Counted from the first letter of the stretch, positions 35,377-44,476 are shown. The stretch: DNA of 64,000 nucleotides from Methanofastidiosum methylothiophilum (GCA_001587635.1 LNJE01000007.1:1-64000); one strand, 5' to 3'. Numbers and translations are program-made. The notes: generated from the sequence alone by a model not told the origin.

Positions 35377-36111
35377 TTAACTTTTTATGGCTCTAATTAT
35401 GTCAAAAAGTTTTCCCTTATCTTTTTCAAGAATAGTTCCTGTAACGAATATATCCGCTCCGGCAGTAGCAAGTTTCTTTGCAGACTCAGGAGATCTAATG
35501 CCCCCTCCTACAATTAGCGGTATATCAATAACTTTTTTTACAAATCCCACCATTTCAGGAGGTACTGTTTCGATAGCTCCAGATCCTGCCTCAAGATAAA
35601 CAAATCTCATTCCCATATATTGGGCAGCTAGAGAATATGCAGCTGCAATTTGTGGTTTTCTTCTTGGAAGTAAATCAGCTTCCCCTATCCATCCCACTGT
35701 TTCACCAGGTTCAACTACTAAATATCCAGTAGGTATCGGTTCAATTTCCGTTTTTTTAACTAAGAAACTTCCTAACGCTTGAGATTTTGTAATAAAATAA
35801 GGATTTCTCGAGTTTAAATACGACATAAAGAGAATTGCATCTGCCTTAGATGATACTTGCGCCACACCACCTGGGAAAATTATAACAGGGAGGGTAGTAT
35901 TTGCTTTAATTGATTCAATTAAAATATCAAGATAATTCCCTAAAGTATGAGTGGATCCTCCAATCAATATAGCGTCACTTCCAGCTTCTTCTGATATTTG
36001 AGCTGTACTTTTTGCATCTTCTATAGAAAAACTATCAGGATCAACTAAAGAGAAATGGAGTCTTTCCTTCTGCAATTTATCTAAAAGATATTTTTCAACT
36101 TTCCCTGCCAT
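35377..36111 (-). CDS. geranylgeranylglyceryl phosphate synthase
   Basis: A 244-residue TIM-barrel prenyltransferase that joins geranylgeranyl diphosphate to G1P, the first ether bond of archaeal lipids. Motifs: HFSLVDPDSF near the N-terminus, ILIGGSTHTLG, FPGGVAQVSSKADAILFMSYLNS, FVYLEAGSGA and the phosphate-binding LIVGGGIRSPE. This matches the GGGPS/PcrB family. Its stop directly abuts the convergent RNase P RNA. The G1P-forming enzyme is encoded at 55.3 kb. Confidence 0.93.
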   Translation of the reverse strand: MAGKVEKYLLDKLQKERLHFSLVDPDSFSIEDAKSTAQISEEAGSDAILIGGSTHTLGNYLDILIESIKANTTLPVIIFPGGVAQVSSKADAILFMSYLNSRNPYFITKSQALGSFLVKKTEIEPIPTGYLVVEPGETVGWIGEADLLPRRKPQIAAAYSLAAQYMGMRFVYLEAGSGAIETVPPEMVGFVKKVIDIPLIVGGGIRSPESAKKLATAGADIFVTGTILEKDKGKLFDIIRAIKS

Positions 36112-36121
36112 TTATTCACCT

Positions 36122-36352
36122 TTACATTCCAAGCTTTACTGAGTCTTCTTTCTTAGCCCTTACAATAACAATATCCCCAATAGCAGAGACATCTTTAAAT
36201 GGTACTGCAATGTTCTCTATGCCTTTTTCTTGCCCAACTGCTAATCCGAATACAACTCCTTCCTTTACTTCAAGAATAATATCATTGACTATACCGATGT
36301 ACTCGCCTTTTGTATTGTATAATTCGAGTCCATATAATTTAGAAATCCTCAT
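36122..36352 (-). CDS. PRC-barrel domain protein
   Basis: A 76-residue single PRC-barrel protein. RISKLYGLELYNTKGEYIGIVNDIIL is the typical opening, followed by EGVVFGLAVGQEKG and VPFKDVSAIGDIVIV. Such small stand-alone PRC-barrel proteins are widespread in archaea and may bind RNA or partner proteins in ribosome or division functions; the specific role is unknown. It lies just upstream of, and on the same strand as, the GGGP synthase gene. Confidence 0.85.
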   Translation of the reverse strand: MRISKLYGLELYNTKGEYIGIVNDIILEVKEGVVFGLAVGQEKGIENIAVPFKDVSAIGDIVIVRAKKEDSVKLGM

Positions 36353-36472
36353 GAATATCCCTTTTATTAATTTTAATACAAGAGTTTATATATTTTTCTA
36401 AATAAATTAATGATAATTATCTTAAATAATAAAAGTAAAACTAAAAACAAAAATAAAAATAATAAAGTCTTT

Positions 36473-37390
36473 TTACATTAAAAGTGCCATTACCGCTTTT
36501 TGTGCATGATTTCTATTTTCGGCTTGGTCAAGTACTACTGAATGTGGACCATCAACAACTTCATTTGTTATTTCTTCTCCCCTGTGTGCAGGTAGGCAGT
36601 GCATAACTATACAGTCATCTTGTGCCTGTGAAATTAATTTTTCATTAACTTGGTATGGTTTGAATATCTTTACCCTATCTTCGTGCTCCTTATCTTTTCC
36701 CATACTTGCCCATACATCTGTGTATATTACATCGGCATCCTTAACCCCTTTGGGGTCATTTGTTACCTCAAGTTTAAGCCCATCTTCTAATGCTAATTTC
36801 TCTATTTGTTTATCTGGTTCATAGCCTTTTGGACAGATTACCGTCATTTCCATCCCTACTTTTGCAGATCCAAACATTAGAGAATGGCAAACGTTATTTC
36901 CGTCTCCAACAAATGCTAATTTAAGTCCTTTGAATTCTTGTTTCTTTTCAAGGATTGTTTCTAAATCGGCTAGACATTGACAGGGATGTAAAAGATCTGA
37001 TAAACCATTTATAACAGGAACAGTTGAATGTTTACATAGTTCGATAATGTTGTCATGAGAAAATACTCTAGCCATTATCCCATCGCAGTAACGAGAAAGA
37101 ACTGCCCCAGTATCCCCAACTGTTTCTCCCCTACCAAGTTGGAGATCTGTTGACGATAAGTACAAAGCATGCCCTCCTAATTGCTTCATTCCTACCTCAA
37201 AAGATACCCTAGTCCTCGTTGATGGTTTTTGAAATATCATCGCTAGAGTTTTACCATATAATAATTCATGCTTTTCTCCCGTTTTTTGTTTGATTTTTAA
37301 CGTTTCAGCAGTTTTCAAAATTTGCCAAATTTCTTCTTTAGTAAGATCATGTAAGGAAGCAAGATGCTTACCTTTCATATTAACTACCAT
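36473..37390 (-). CDS. argF: ornithine carbamoyltransferase
   Basis: A 305-residue enzyme converting ornithine and carbamoyl phosphate to citrulline in arginine synthesis. The carbamoyl-phosphate motif STRTR is at residues 57-61, HPCQCLADL follows in the middle, and the ornithine-binding HCLPAHRGEE is near the C-terminus. Length is typical. The ATG at 37390 has an AGGTGAT ribosome-binding site 6 nt away, so I keep it rather than an internal Met. It is monocistronic. Confidence 0.95.
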   Translation of the reverse strand: MVVNMKGKHLASLHDLTKEEIWQILKTAETLKIKQKTGEKHELLYGKTLAMIFQKPSTRTRVSFEVGMKQLGGHALYLSSTDLQLGRGETVGDTGAVLSRYCDGIMARVFSHDNIIELCKHSTVPVINGLSDLLHPCQCLADLETILEKKQEFKGLKLAFVGDGNNVCHSLMFGSAKVGMEMTVICPKGYEPDKQIEKLALEDGLKLEVTNDPKGVKDADVIYTDVWASMGKDKEHEDRVKIFKPYQVNEKLISQAQDDCIVMHCLPAHRGEEITNEVVDGPHSVVLDQAENRNHAQKAVMALLM

Positions 37391-37481
37391 TAAATATCAC
37401 CTAATGAAGAAAATATAAATTCTTTTTAAATCTGATGACCTTGGTACAACATATTTGACATTCAATGTTTTAAATTAAACA

Positions 37482-37946
37482 TTATTCAAGAGTTCTAAGA
37501 TAAAATCCGCGGTCAATTTTATTGCTAAGTAATTTTCCATCAAAGTTTCCAAGCCCTATCACTTCATTTTTTATGTTAGAAACTATCACGTATCCTTTTT
37601 TAGGCATATTTACTATATTCTTAATGAAGACGTCACGCCCATATAGAAATAAAGAGGCTCCTTTTTCATTCAATTTTAATTTTTTTGTATTGCTACTCAT
37701 TATCAAATAGCATTCTAAACCCAATAAAAAATTACCTTTTTGAAATTTACCAATTTGTACCCCAATTGAATACAAATTATCATTTATTTTTTCTTTTTGT
37801 ATTCTCTCAAAAATTAATTTATTGACAAAAAAAACTTCGTCATCAATTATTGTCAACAAGGTATTTCTAGGTAATTCAAAGATTCCTCCATAGTTTTCTA
37901 TTGTTTTTTTGATAACTTCTAATTTTTTCTCACCTACATTCTTCAT
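37482..37946 (-). CDS. Nip7-like ribosome biogenesis protein with PUA domain
   Basis: A 154-residue protein that matches archaeal/eukaryotic Nip7. Residues about 1-90 form the pre-PUA domain (DDEVFFVNKLIFERI, then SIGVQIGKFQKG) and the C-terminal 65 residues form the PUA RNA-binding domain (ASLFLYGRDVFIKNIVNM, GYVIVSNIKNEVIGLGNF). The corresponding segments of human NIP7 read YYVSEKIL, SLGTCFGKFTK and SFLYGNHVLKSGL. Nip7 acts in rRNA processing and large-subunit assembly. It begins 8 nt after the CxxCxxCC-protein gene. Confidence 0.8.
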   Translation of the reverse strand: MKNVGEKKLEVIKKTIENYGGIFELPRNTLLTIIDDEVFFVNKLIFERIQKEKINDNLYSIGVQIGKFQKGNFLLGLECYLIMSSNTKKLKLNEKGASLFLYGRDVFIKNIVNMPKKGYVIVSNIKNEVIGLGNFDGKLLSNKIDRGFYLRTLE

Positions 37947-37954
37947 TTTATCCC

Positions 37955-38410
37955 TTACAAGTTTGAAGTATATGCCATTTCAATACGTATCTTTTGACAT
38001 AATTCTAAAATTTTTTCTATGTCAAAAGATTCTCCGTCATTACCTATCCCTGGACATGATATATCTACATACAAGTATATCTTTTCACCATTCTTAAGTA
38101 CATAAGGTGTATCCGATTCAGAAATAGGATTATAAAAAACTCCTAATGGAAAAAGTCTACAGATCAAAGGTTTGTACTCGTGAATTGTACAATTTCGATC
38201 ATTTAAAAATACACACCCATTATCCCATATTCTTTTTTCAATAACAAATTTTTTNCTAGAAATGTCATACAAAGCAAATTCTTTATCCGTATTTTTTTCT
38301 ATTCTTTCAATATCAAATAATGTAAGTGGNACACCTCTGACTCTGCAGCATTCACCACATTGTTTACATTTATATTTTTGACCTGTNTATAGNACCAATA
38401 CTTCTTTCAT
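37955..38410 (-). CDS. YkgJ-family CxxCxxCC metal-binding protein
   Basis: A 151-residue protein with the YkgJ/zinc-iron-chelating signature. The N-terminal cluster is CKQCGECC (about 15-22), followed by CVFLNDRNCTIHEYKPLICRLFP and a later SCPGIGND. These cysteines resemble the ligands of an iron-sulfur or zinc cluster. The function of the family is not established. Several ambiguous bases fall in the gene (38254, 38330, 38388 and 38393) and make four residues uncertain. It is co-directional with the Nip7 gene. Confidence 0.8.
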   Translation of the reverse strand: MKEVLXLXTGQKYKCKQCGECCRVRGXPLTLFDIERIEKNTDKEFALYDISXKKFVIEKRIWDNGCVFLNDRNCTIHEYKPLICRLFPLGVFYNPISESDTPYVLKNGEKIYLYVDISCPGIGNDGESFDIEKILELCQKIRIEMAYTSNL

Positions 38411-38474
38411 TGAATCCCTGTTTTTTATTGANATTTTATAANTATATGTAGTTTCTAACTTAAGATAAGATAGC

Positions 38475-39362
38475 TTAAGATTTTANCAATTGTAATACTG
38501 CATTTCTGGTCTTTTCTCTATCTGCTCCTGCAACAATAACTACATCATGTCCAAGGTATAATCCATTTGGTATATATTCNATCTCTCCAGGAGANGTATA
38601 CCAATCTACTTTTGACATTCCTCTTTGAACAAGACCTGCAACAATATTATTCGCAACAGGCCCCCCCACCAGTATAACATTGTTATTTTTTGCAACTGCC
38701 TCTATCAATATTTGATCATTTGTTATCAGTTTTTCTGGTTCCCATATATTGATTTTAACATGTTGAAACGCACCAGGTTGCTGTTTTTTGAATATTGCAT
38801 TAAATCTAACGCTTGCTCCTGACGTATAAAGTCCAGGAAGATTTCCATTATTGTCCAATAATTCCAAGGAATAATCAGGAGAAATTGTAACATTTCTATT
38901 AACTTCTGGATTTAAGATACTTAATGGATTTTGATTTTGATCTATGAATATTTTCAAATTATTTGAATCTGTTGTATCGCATCGAAGATTAATTAAGCCT
39001 ATAGACTGATCATATGCAAATTTACCAGTATTTCCTGCATTATCTTTCCAAATTAAATCCATTGAAGAAGGATTTAACGTAATTGATTGCCCATTAAAAG
39101 CTTCCATCTGCTTTGATCCTGATATGGTAACATAAACATAATTTTCGTAATATGCCTCATTTTGAATTTTAGTTATTATTAAATTTCCAGAGATTAAGTC
39201 CATAGAAGCTGCATTTTTACCGACTACAATTATTGAATGTGGTTGGCCATTGGTAGTATTGACAAAAAAGGATCTTGGGATTTCAGTAGATGCAATTGGG
39301 TAAGTAAAAAAAAACTGAAATACTAATATTATTGAAAGAATTATTTTAAATTTAGTCGTCAT
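38475..39362 (-). CDS. secreted S-layer-type protein
   Basis: A 295-residue secreted protein. A signal peptide (about residues 1-25, KIILSIILVFQFFFTYPIAS) is followed by SIIVVGKNAASMDLISGNLIITKI, the N-terminal pattern of methanogen/Thermococcales S-layer proteins, and closes with NVILVGGPVANNIVAGLVQRG and DVVIVAGADREKTRNAVLQL, the matching C-terminal domain. It is much shorter than the main S-layer proteins (500-900 aa), so the central region is reduced. It may be a minor surface protein. Three ambiguous bases lie in the last 110 nt. Confidence 0.75.
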   Translation of the reverse strand: MTTKFKIILSIILVFQFFFTYPIASTEIPRSFFVNTTNGQPHSIIVVGKNAASMDLISGNLIITKIQNEAYYENYVYVTISGSKQMEAFNGQSITLNPSSMDLIWKDNAGNTGKFAYDQSIGLINLRCDTTDSNNLKIFIDQNQNPLSILNPEVNRNVTISPDYSLELLDNNGNLPGLYTSGASVRFNAIFKKQQPGAFQHVKINIWEPEKLITNDQILIEAVAKNNNVILVGGPVANNIVAGLVQRGMSKVDWYXSPGEXEYIPNGLYLGHDVVIVAGADREKTRNAVLQLXKS

Positions 39363-39411
39363 AGATTTATTATATCATTTTAATTTTTATATCTTGCTAT
39401 TAAGATACATA

Positions 39412-40872
39412 TTAATAATAATTTTTCAATCCTTCATAAGCCTCATTAATTTCTTTTAAAATACTTTCTTTAATTATTTTTTCTTTTTCATCTTGAGTTG
39501 TATCTGGGTGGTAATACTTAGAAAGATCTTTCCATCTGCGTTTAATTTCTTCTGCAGTAGTATCCATATCTAATTTTAAGACTTTTAGATATGAAATCAA
39601 AGATAAAGAATCTTCTTCAGGAAAATAAGGTATTTCTAATGGATAAACTACGCTAGTTTCATAAAATTCATTGCCTTTATAATTACAAAAGGCTCTAATT
39701 TCAAAAATATCTTCACTTTTAGGTTTAATCGTGACCATATAAGATTTATATTCTAATGGTTTAAGAGAGGGTATGGTATCTTCAATTTTTGAGAGATTTA
39801 AATCTCTATTCTTTTCAACTAAGAAGGATATATCACGGGCTTCCATATCTCCATTATTAATCAAGTAAATATTTATCTCAGAATTTTTTTTTCTCTCCAA
39901 AGAGTTTAGGATATAAAATATGCATCTAATACTCGGTCGACCTATATCTTCCTCTACCTTGATTTTTAAGGTATCAAGACTCTCAGCTAAACTATTAGCT
40001 CGAATTAAGAGTTCTTTTATGAATACATTAGAAGAAGAAATAGACCTTTTTCCATAGTTTTCTAAAAATGAAGAGTAGTCTTCGTCTATTAGTAATATAT
40101 CATGAAAAAGGCCTTCAAATATATCTTTATAAAAATTATAGTTTCTTCCTGAATCTTTTTTTAACAATAAATTCTGGCCAATTTTTTCGTAGTCGAATAT
40201 GCAATTTGACAATACTTCTTTTAATGACTTAATTTTATCTTCTACTTTTTTTCTTTCAAAATATAGTAGCTTAATATTCTCTATATATTTTAAAGACTGC
40301 TGTTCCATATCAAGCATCTTTAAAGCATATGAAATATTTTCAAGAGAGGGTATACTTTCAGGATTTTCGTTTAAGCATATCTGTAACAAATTTATTGAAT
40401 CTTCAATTTGTTTTTTGCCATTTTCTATCATTAGCTGTGCCCTCGTATATACAAAGTCAAAATCACCCCATTCTTTCAGAATTGAGATGGCTTCATCAAG
40501 TTTACCTATTTTTTGCAATGCAATTGCAAGATTAATTATAGCATTTTTATTATTTTTCTCTTCATTTAAAACTTTTTTAAAATAATTGGCCGCTTCGGAA
40601 TATTTCCCTATCTTTGATAGAGAAATTCCCTTATTATAAAGAGTTTTAGTATCTTCTTGTTTTTTTAGTGCTAAATCATAAAAATTTAAAGCCTCTTCAG
40701 GTTTTCCCAGTTTATCAAATGATATACCAATGTTAGTAATTACGTCAAAGTCATCAGGAGAAATAGATCTTGCCTTTTCAAAACAATCTATTGCATCTTT
40801 ATGCTTCCCCATCCTATCTAATATTATGCCTTTAGAGTTCCAGTAAGACGAAGACTCAATTAAATTAGACAC
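39412..40872 (-). CDS. TPR protein with C-terminal J domain
   Basis: A 486-residue soluble protein. Residues about 1-180 are TPR repeats (AIDCFEKARSISPDDFDVITNIG, ALNFYDLALKKQEDTKTLYNKG). The middle is helical with a beta-rich CARDB-like segment around 330-420 (DMEARDISFLVEKNRDLNLS). The final 60 residues are a J domain: YLKVLKLDMDTTAEEIKRRW and the HPD motif at about 455-457 (YYHPDTTQ). The HPD motif implies stimulation of an Hsp70/DnaK. GTG start. Fusion of J and TPR domains is common in eukaryotes but uncommon in archaea. Confidence 0.8.
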   Translation of the reverse strand: MSNLIESSSYWNSKGIILDRMGKHKDAIDCFEKARSISPDDFDVITNIGISFDKLGKPEEALNFYDLALKKQEDTKTLYNKGISLSKIGKYSEAANYFKKVLNEEKNNKNAIINLAIALQKIGKLDEAISILKEWGDFDFVYTRAQLMIENGKKQIEDSINLLQICLNENPESIPSLENISYALKMLDMEQQSLKYIENIKLLYFERKKVEDKIKSLKEVLSNCIFDYEKIGQNLLLKKDSGRNYNFYKDIFEGLFHDILLIDEDYSSFLENYGKRSISSSNVFIKELLIRANSLAESLDTLKIKVEEDIGRPSIRCIFYILNSLERKKNSEINIYLINNGDMEARDISFLVEKNRDLNLSKIEDTIPSLKPLEYKSYMVTIKPKSEDIFEIRAFCNYKGNEFYETSVVYPLEIPYFPEEDSLSLISYLKVLKLDMDTTAEEIKRRWKDLSKYYHPDTTQDEKEKIIKESILKEINEAYEGLKNYY

Positions 40873-40922
40873 AAGTCTAGAGGAAAATATACATTTAAAA
40901 GAGTTTTTATGTATAAGTAGTT

Positions 40923-41552
40923 ATGTACCAAAAAAAAGATGGCCATTATAGAATGGCAAAGAAAGAGGGGTACAAGTCCAGAGCATCATTTAAATTAATT
41001 CAACTTAATAAAAAATTTAATCTAATAAAGAAGGGATATTGTGTTTTGGATTTGGGAGCTGCGCCAGGAGGATGGATGCAAATTGCGTCTGCATTAGTTG
41101 GAGATAAAGGGCTTGTAGTGGGTATTGATTTAAAACTAATAAAAGATAAATTTCCTAATTCTTATTTTATTCAAGGAGATATATTTGAAGAGAATATATT
41201 TAAAAAAATAAAGGAGATTAAAGGAGAGTATGATGCAATTATTTCAGATCTTTCTCCAAAGATTTCTGGTATTAGATCTTTAGATCATCAAAAATCTATT
41301 GAGCTTAGCTATAGAGTTCTTGAATTATCATCAATTTTACTTCAATATAAAGGAAATTTATTAATAAAAATATTCCAAGGTGAATTTACAAAAGAGTTAA
41401 TAGATAATCTAAAAAATGAATTTTACTATGTTAAAATATCAAAACCCGAATCATCAAGATCTGCAAGTAGAGAAACATATGTAATATGTAAAGGTTATAA
41501 AAAGAGAAAATTAAAAATAGAAGATACAGAATTAACCGAAGAGAGCGCCTAA
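40923..41552 (+). CDS. rlmE: RlmE/FtsJ-type 2'-O-methyltransferase
   Basis: A 209-residue rRNA methyltransferase. The basic N-terminus (YRMAKKEGYKSRASFKLIQLN) contributes the first catalytic Lys; the SAM motif is VLDLGAAPGGWMQIA; the following AIISDLSPKISG and NLLIKIFQGE supply Asp and Lys of the K-D-K-E tetrad. FtsJ enzymes methylate the 23S rRNA A loop. The last 21 nt overlap the convergent rpl12 gene. Confidence 0.92.
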   Translation: MYQKKDGHYRMAKKEGYKSRASFKLIQLNKKFNLIKKGYCVLDLGAAPGGWMQIASALVGDKGLVVGIDLKLIKDKFPNSYFIQGDIFEENIFKKIKEIKGEYDAIISDLSPKISGIRSLDHQKSIELSYRVLELSSILLQYKGNLLIKIFQGEFTKELIDNLKNEFYYVKISKPESSRSASRETYVICKGYKKRKLKIEDTELTEESA

Positions 41553-41846
41553 GCCTTCAAGTGCTGATTCGTCTGCTTCTTCTTTCTTTTCTTCCTTCTT
41601 TGATTCTGCAGAAGGCTTTTGATCTGAAGCACCTGTTGCTGGTGCTGCTGCGGGTGCATGTGCAACTGGCATTGAAGCAGAGCTTATAGCTTCCTCAATA
41701 TCTACACCTTCTAATGAAGATACAAGAGCTTTAATTCTGGCCTCATCTACTGCCACTCCCGCGGCCTTTAAAACATTGCTTAAATTTGCTTCAGTTATTT
41801 CCTTCTTAGCCTCATGAAGGATCATCGCAGCATATACATATTCCAT
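41532..41846 (-). CDS. rpl12: 50S ribosomal protein P1 (archaeal L12)
   Basis: A 104-residue stalk protein. N-terminal dimerisation helices (EYVYAAMILHEAKKEITEANL, then AAGVAVDEARIKALVSSLEG) are followed by an Ala/Pro hinge and an acidic C-terminus ending EGLGALFG, the factor-binding tail shared with P0. The ATG at 41846 has GGAGGTG upstream; a GTG two codons earlier lies inside that site. It is the last gene of the L11-L1-P0-P1 operon and its end overlaps convergent rlmE. Confidence 0.93.
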   Translation of the reverse strand: MEYVYAAMILHEAKKEITEANLSNVLKAAGVAVDEARIKALVSSLEGVDIEEAISSASMPVAHAPAAAPATGASDQKPSAESKKEEKKEEADESALEGLGALFG

Positions 41847-41863
41847 AATCACACCTCCATATA

Positions 41864-42874
41864 TTAACCAAATAGGGCCCCTAGACCTTCTAATCCAGCG
41901 TCCCCATCTTTATCTTTATTATCTTTAGCTTCTTCAATTTTATGCTCGGCTACTTTTTTTTCAGTAGGAGCTGCTGATTGAAATACATTCAACTTATTTT
42001 TAAGGTCGTCGTCCAAAGCTGCACTATTAAGTAATTTAGACAAACTAAGAACTTGAGAAACGCTCTTTGACATTATTGGACCGATTGTTTCTGGAGAAAC
42101 TATGTTTGCACCAATTGCCAATGATTTTGTTTTGATAGCGGCCTGTTGAATCAACAACTTAACACTGTGTTTTGTAAATATTTTTCTATCAAAGGTTAAT
42201 GCTAAAGCATTTGAGAATGCCTTGATTATGTTGTTTCTAGTTTCAACATCATCTATGCTGAGTACTTCTCCCTTAAATACTAGTCCTTCTTCAAAAGCAG
42301 CTGTTAAATTTGCACCAACTTCCATTGGTTCAATTTTGAGTTGAGAAAGTATCTCACTAACTTTTTTAGATATTGTTTCTCCGTGTTTAACGAAAACTGT
42401 ATCTCTTTCAATGGATATAGACCCTTTGTCAATTTTAGCTGGAACTCCAAGTGATTGAAGTTCACTTACAAGTGGGCCGGGGGGCAATCCTGTGCTCCCT
42501 TGATGGAGAACTATATCTGTCTTTGCAATATCACCTGGTTTTGCTGGTGCAGGGGATTTTGATTTTAGTAAAAGTCGATATATTTTAAAGGGATTCTCAT
42601 TAGAAAAAATGAATGCTGCTCCTGCGCCAATGTAATCTTTAAGGGATTCTTTTTCTGTTTTTTCAAGAGCTATCTTCATTAAATTATTTTTAGACATTCT
42701 AAATGTTACTTTACCCCTTAGATCTTCTCGTATATTCTGTAATTGTTTTGCAGGGATACTTTGGAGATCAACCACTCCCACAACAGGAGATGATTCAATC
42801 ATATCCCTAAGAGATTTGACCTCTTCAGTTTTCCAATCAGCTACACTCCCTTTTACCACTACTCTTCCCTTCAT
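41864..42874 (-). CDS. rplP0: 50S ribosomal protein P0 (uL10)
   Basis: A 336-residue P0 that anchors the stalk to 23S rRNA. The N-terminal rRNA-binding domain (DWKTEEVKSLRDMIESSPVVGVVDLQ... KVTFRMSKNNLMKIALE) is followed by the insert domain (PARPGDI-like PAKPGDIAKTDIVLHQGSTGLPPGP), helical P1-binding spine segments and a tail ending GLEGLGALFG. Its ATG overlaps the L1 stop (TAGATG), so translation is coupled. Confidence 0.94.
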   Translation of the reverse strand: MKGRVVVKGSVADWKTEEVKSLRDMIESSPVVGVVDLQSIPAKQLQNIREDLRGKVTFRMSKNNLMKIALEKTEKESLKDYIGAGAAFIFSNENPFKIYRLLLKSKSPAPAKPGDIAKTDIVLHQGSTGLPPGPLVSELQSLGVPAKIDKGSISIERDTVFVKHGETISKKVSEILSQLKIEPMEVGANLTAAFEEGLVFKGEVLSIDDVETRNNIIKAFSNALALTFDRKIFTKHSVKLLIQQAAIKTKSLAIGANIVSPETIGPIMSKSVSQVLSLSKLLNSAALDDDLKNKLNVFQSAAPTEKKVAEHKIEEAKDNKDKDGDAGLEGLGALFG

Positions 42875-43515
42875 CTAAAGTCCTCCAGTTTTATTGCGGG
42901 CCCCATTGTGGTCTTAATATAAATAGATTTTATATTATCAAATCCTTTCTCAAGTTTCTTCTCAAAGAATTTGATAACTTCTGAAATATTTTCAGCTAGT
43001 ACTTCATCATCCATTTTTTCGGAGCCAACTAAAGTGTGTATTACCGGCTGATTAGTACTTTTTAGTTTAACTGTTTTTTTCAATTTGTTTAACATAGGGT
43101 CAAGTGGAGCAGTTGGAGGCAAAGGTGCAGGTGTTTTCCCTCTTGGCGCAAAAATTGGACCCAGTGATTTTCCAACTAGGGCCATATAATCTGTTTGCGC
43201 TATGAAAAAATCATGAGAATTTGCAATTTTTTTAGCAAGTTTTTTGTCTTTTGCAAATTTTTCAATATCTTCTTGATCAAATACAGACAAGTTTTCCTTT
43301 TTAGCTCTTAAAGCCATATCACCAGAGGCAAAGACTCCAATTTTAACATCTTTACCTCTTCCATTTGGTAAAACAAAGTCTTCTTTGATACGATTCTGTG
43401 TTTTTTTCATATCTAGTCCTTGAAGATTTATACCCATCTCCATTGACTGCGTGAAGTTCCTCGGCTTTGAATCTTCCTTTGCCTTCTTCACCGCTCGTAT
43501 TATGGCATCTTTCAA
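42871..43515 (-). CDS. rpl1: 50S ribosomal protein uL1
   Basis: A 214-residue uL1 of the L1 stalk, which controls exit of deacylated tRNA and can bind its own mRNA as a repressor. Conserved segments: RNFTQSMEMGINLQGLDMKK, FVLPNGRGKDVKIGVFA, the second domain with GPIFAPRGKTPAPLPP, and the C-terminal IKSIYIKTTMGPAIKLE. TTG start with a GGAGGAATC ribosome-binding site. It lies between rpl11 and rplP0. Confidence 0.94.
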   Translation of the reverse strand: MKDAIIRAVKKAKEDSKPRNFTQSMEMGINLQGLDMKKTQNRIKEDFVLPNGRGKDVKIGVFASGDMALRAKKENLSVFDQEDIEKFAKDKKLAKKIANSHDFFIAQTDYMALVGKSLGPIFAPRGKTPAPLPPTAPLDPMLNKLKKTVKLKSTNQPVIHTLVGSEKMDDEVLAENISEVIKFFEKKLEKGFDNIKSIYIKTTMGPAIKLEDFR

Positions 43516-43527
43516 GATGATTCCTCC

Positions 43528-44007
43528 TTATTTAATTAAATTATTATATTTTCCTTCTTTTATCTCATTTTGTACTACTCTTGGATCCTTTCCTTCACAA
43601 GTAATTCCCATTGAAATACATGTTCCAAGTATTTCTTTCACAACTCCCGCAATAGAAGGAGATAATGAAGAAGGTTCCTTCATTTTAGCTATTTTAACAA
43701 GCGCATCTATACTTATATCCCCGACTTTACTTGTAGATGGTGTAGAGGATCCTTTTTCTAATTTAAGGTCTTTTAAGATTAATGCAGATGCAGGTGGAAC
43801 TCCAACTTCAATTCTAAAGTTCTTTTTTTCGTCGACAAAAATTTTAACTGGAACTTTCATTCCTTGAAAGTCTTTCGTTTTTTCGTTTATTTCTGCAACG
43901 ACTTTTCCTACATTAATACCAAGTGGCCCTAATGCAGGTCCCAGTGGTGGACCCGCTGTAGCCTTTCCTCCATCAACAAGTGAGGTGACAGATCTCTCTT
44001 TTCCCAT
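43528..44007 (-). CDS. rpl11: 50S ribosomal protein uL11
   Basis: A 159-residue uL11 at the GTPase-associated centre. The proline-rich N-terminus GKATAGPPLGPALGPLGINVG, the KVFVDEKKNFRIEVGVPPAS-type segment and the C-terminal rRNA-binding helix region ILGTCISMGITCEGKDPRVVQ are all present. ATG with a GGTGATATA ribosome-binding site. Its position after spt5 is standard. Confidence 0.95.
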   Translation of the reverse strand: MGKERSVTSLVDGGKATAGPPLGPALGPLGINVGKVVAEINEKTKDFQGMKVPVKIFVDEKKNFRIEVGVPPASALILKDLKLEKGSSTPSTSKVGDISIDALVKIAKMKEPSSLSPSIAGVVKEILGTCISMGITCEGKDPRVVQNEIKEGKYNNLIK

Positions 44008-44017
44008 TATATCACCA

Positions 44018-44476
44018 TTAGCTCTTTTTCTCTATAATCCTGACATAATCTCCTTTAACAGTAACTGGTATAGGCACCATTGCCTCAAGAAGCTCAACTG
44101 TAAGTTCTTCTTTTCCCTTATCTACTCTTATAATTTTAGCCTTCTCGCCTTTAAACGGTCCAGCAATTAATTCTACAATGTCACCTTTAGTAAGACCTGT
44201 TACTGATGGCTTAGCCTCTAAGAAATGACTAATTTCATCAAAGGCAATTTTACCTTCAAGAATCCCTCTTACATTTCGAAGGCCTTGAATAGCTTCTTCT
44301 ACAGCCCCTTTATCACTCGCCTCAATGAAAACATACCCTTTTAAGGTTTCTGGTGCTAAGACTGCATAAATTTTAAGATTGTTAGTTTTTACTTTTCCCT
44401 CTATCATCTTTGCTACATTCTGTTCTTGATTAACAGCTACCTTTAACGCAAAGATTGGATTTTCGTCGTCATCCAT
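44018..44476 (-). CDS. spt5: transcription elongation factor Spt5
   Basis: A 152-residue archaeal Spt5/NusG. The NGN domain (about 5-95, IFALKVAVNQEQNVAKMIEGK, LKGYVFIEASDKGAVEEAIQGL) binds the polymerase clamp across the DNA cleft, and a KOW domain follows (KGDIVELIAGPFKGEKAKIIRV). I set the start at the ATG at 44476, because GGGAGAG lies just ahead of it; a GTG 15 nt upstream is within that site. It lies between secE and rpl11. Confidence 0.94.
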   Translation of the reverse strand: MDDDENPIFALKVAVNQEQNVAKMIEGKVKTNNLKIYAVLAPETLKGYVFIEASDKGAVEEAIQGLRNVRGILEGKIAFDEISHFLEAKPSVTGLTKGDIVELIAGPFKGEKAKIIRVDKGKEELTVELLEAMVPIPVTVKGDYVRIIEKKS

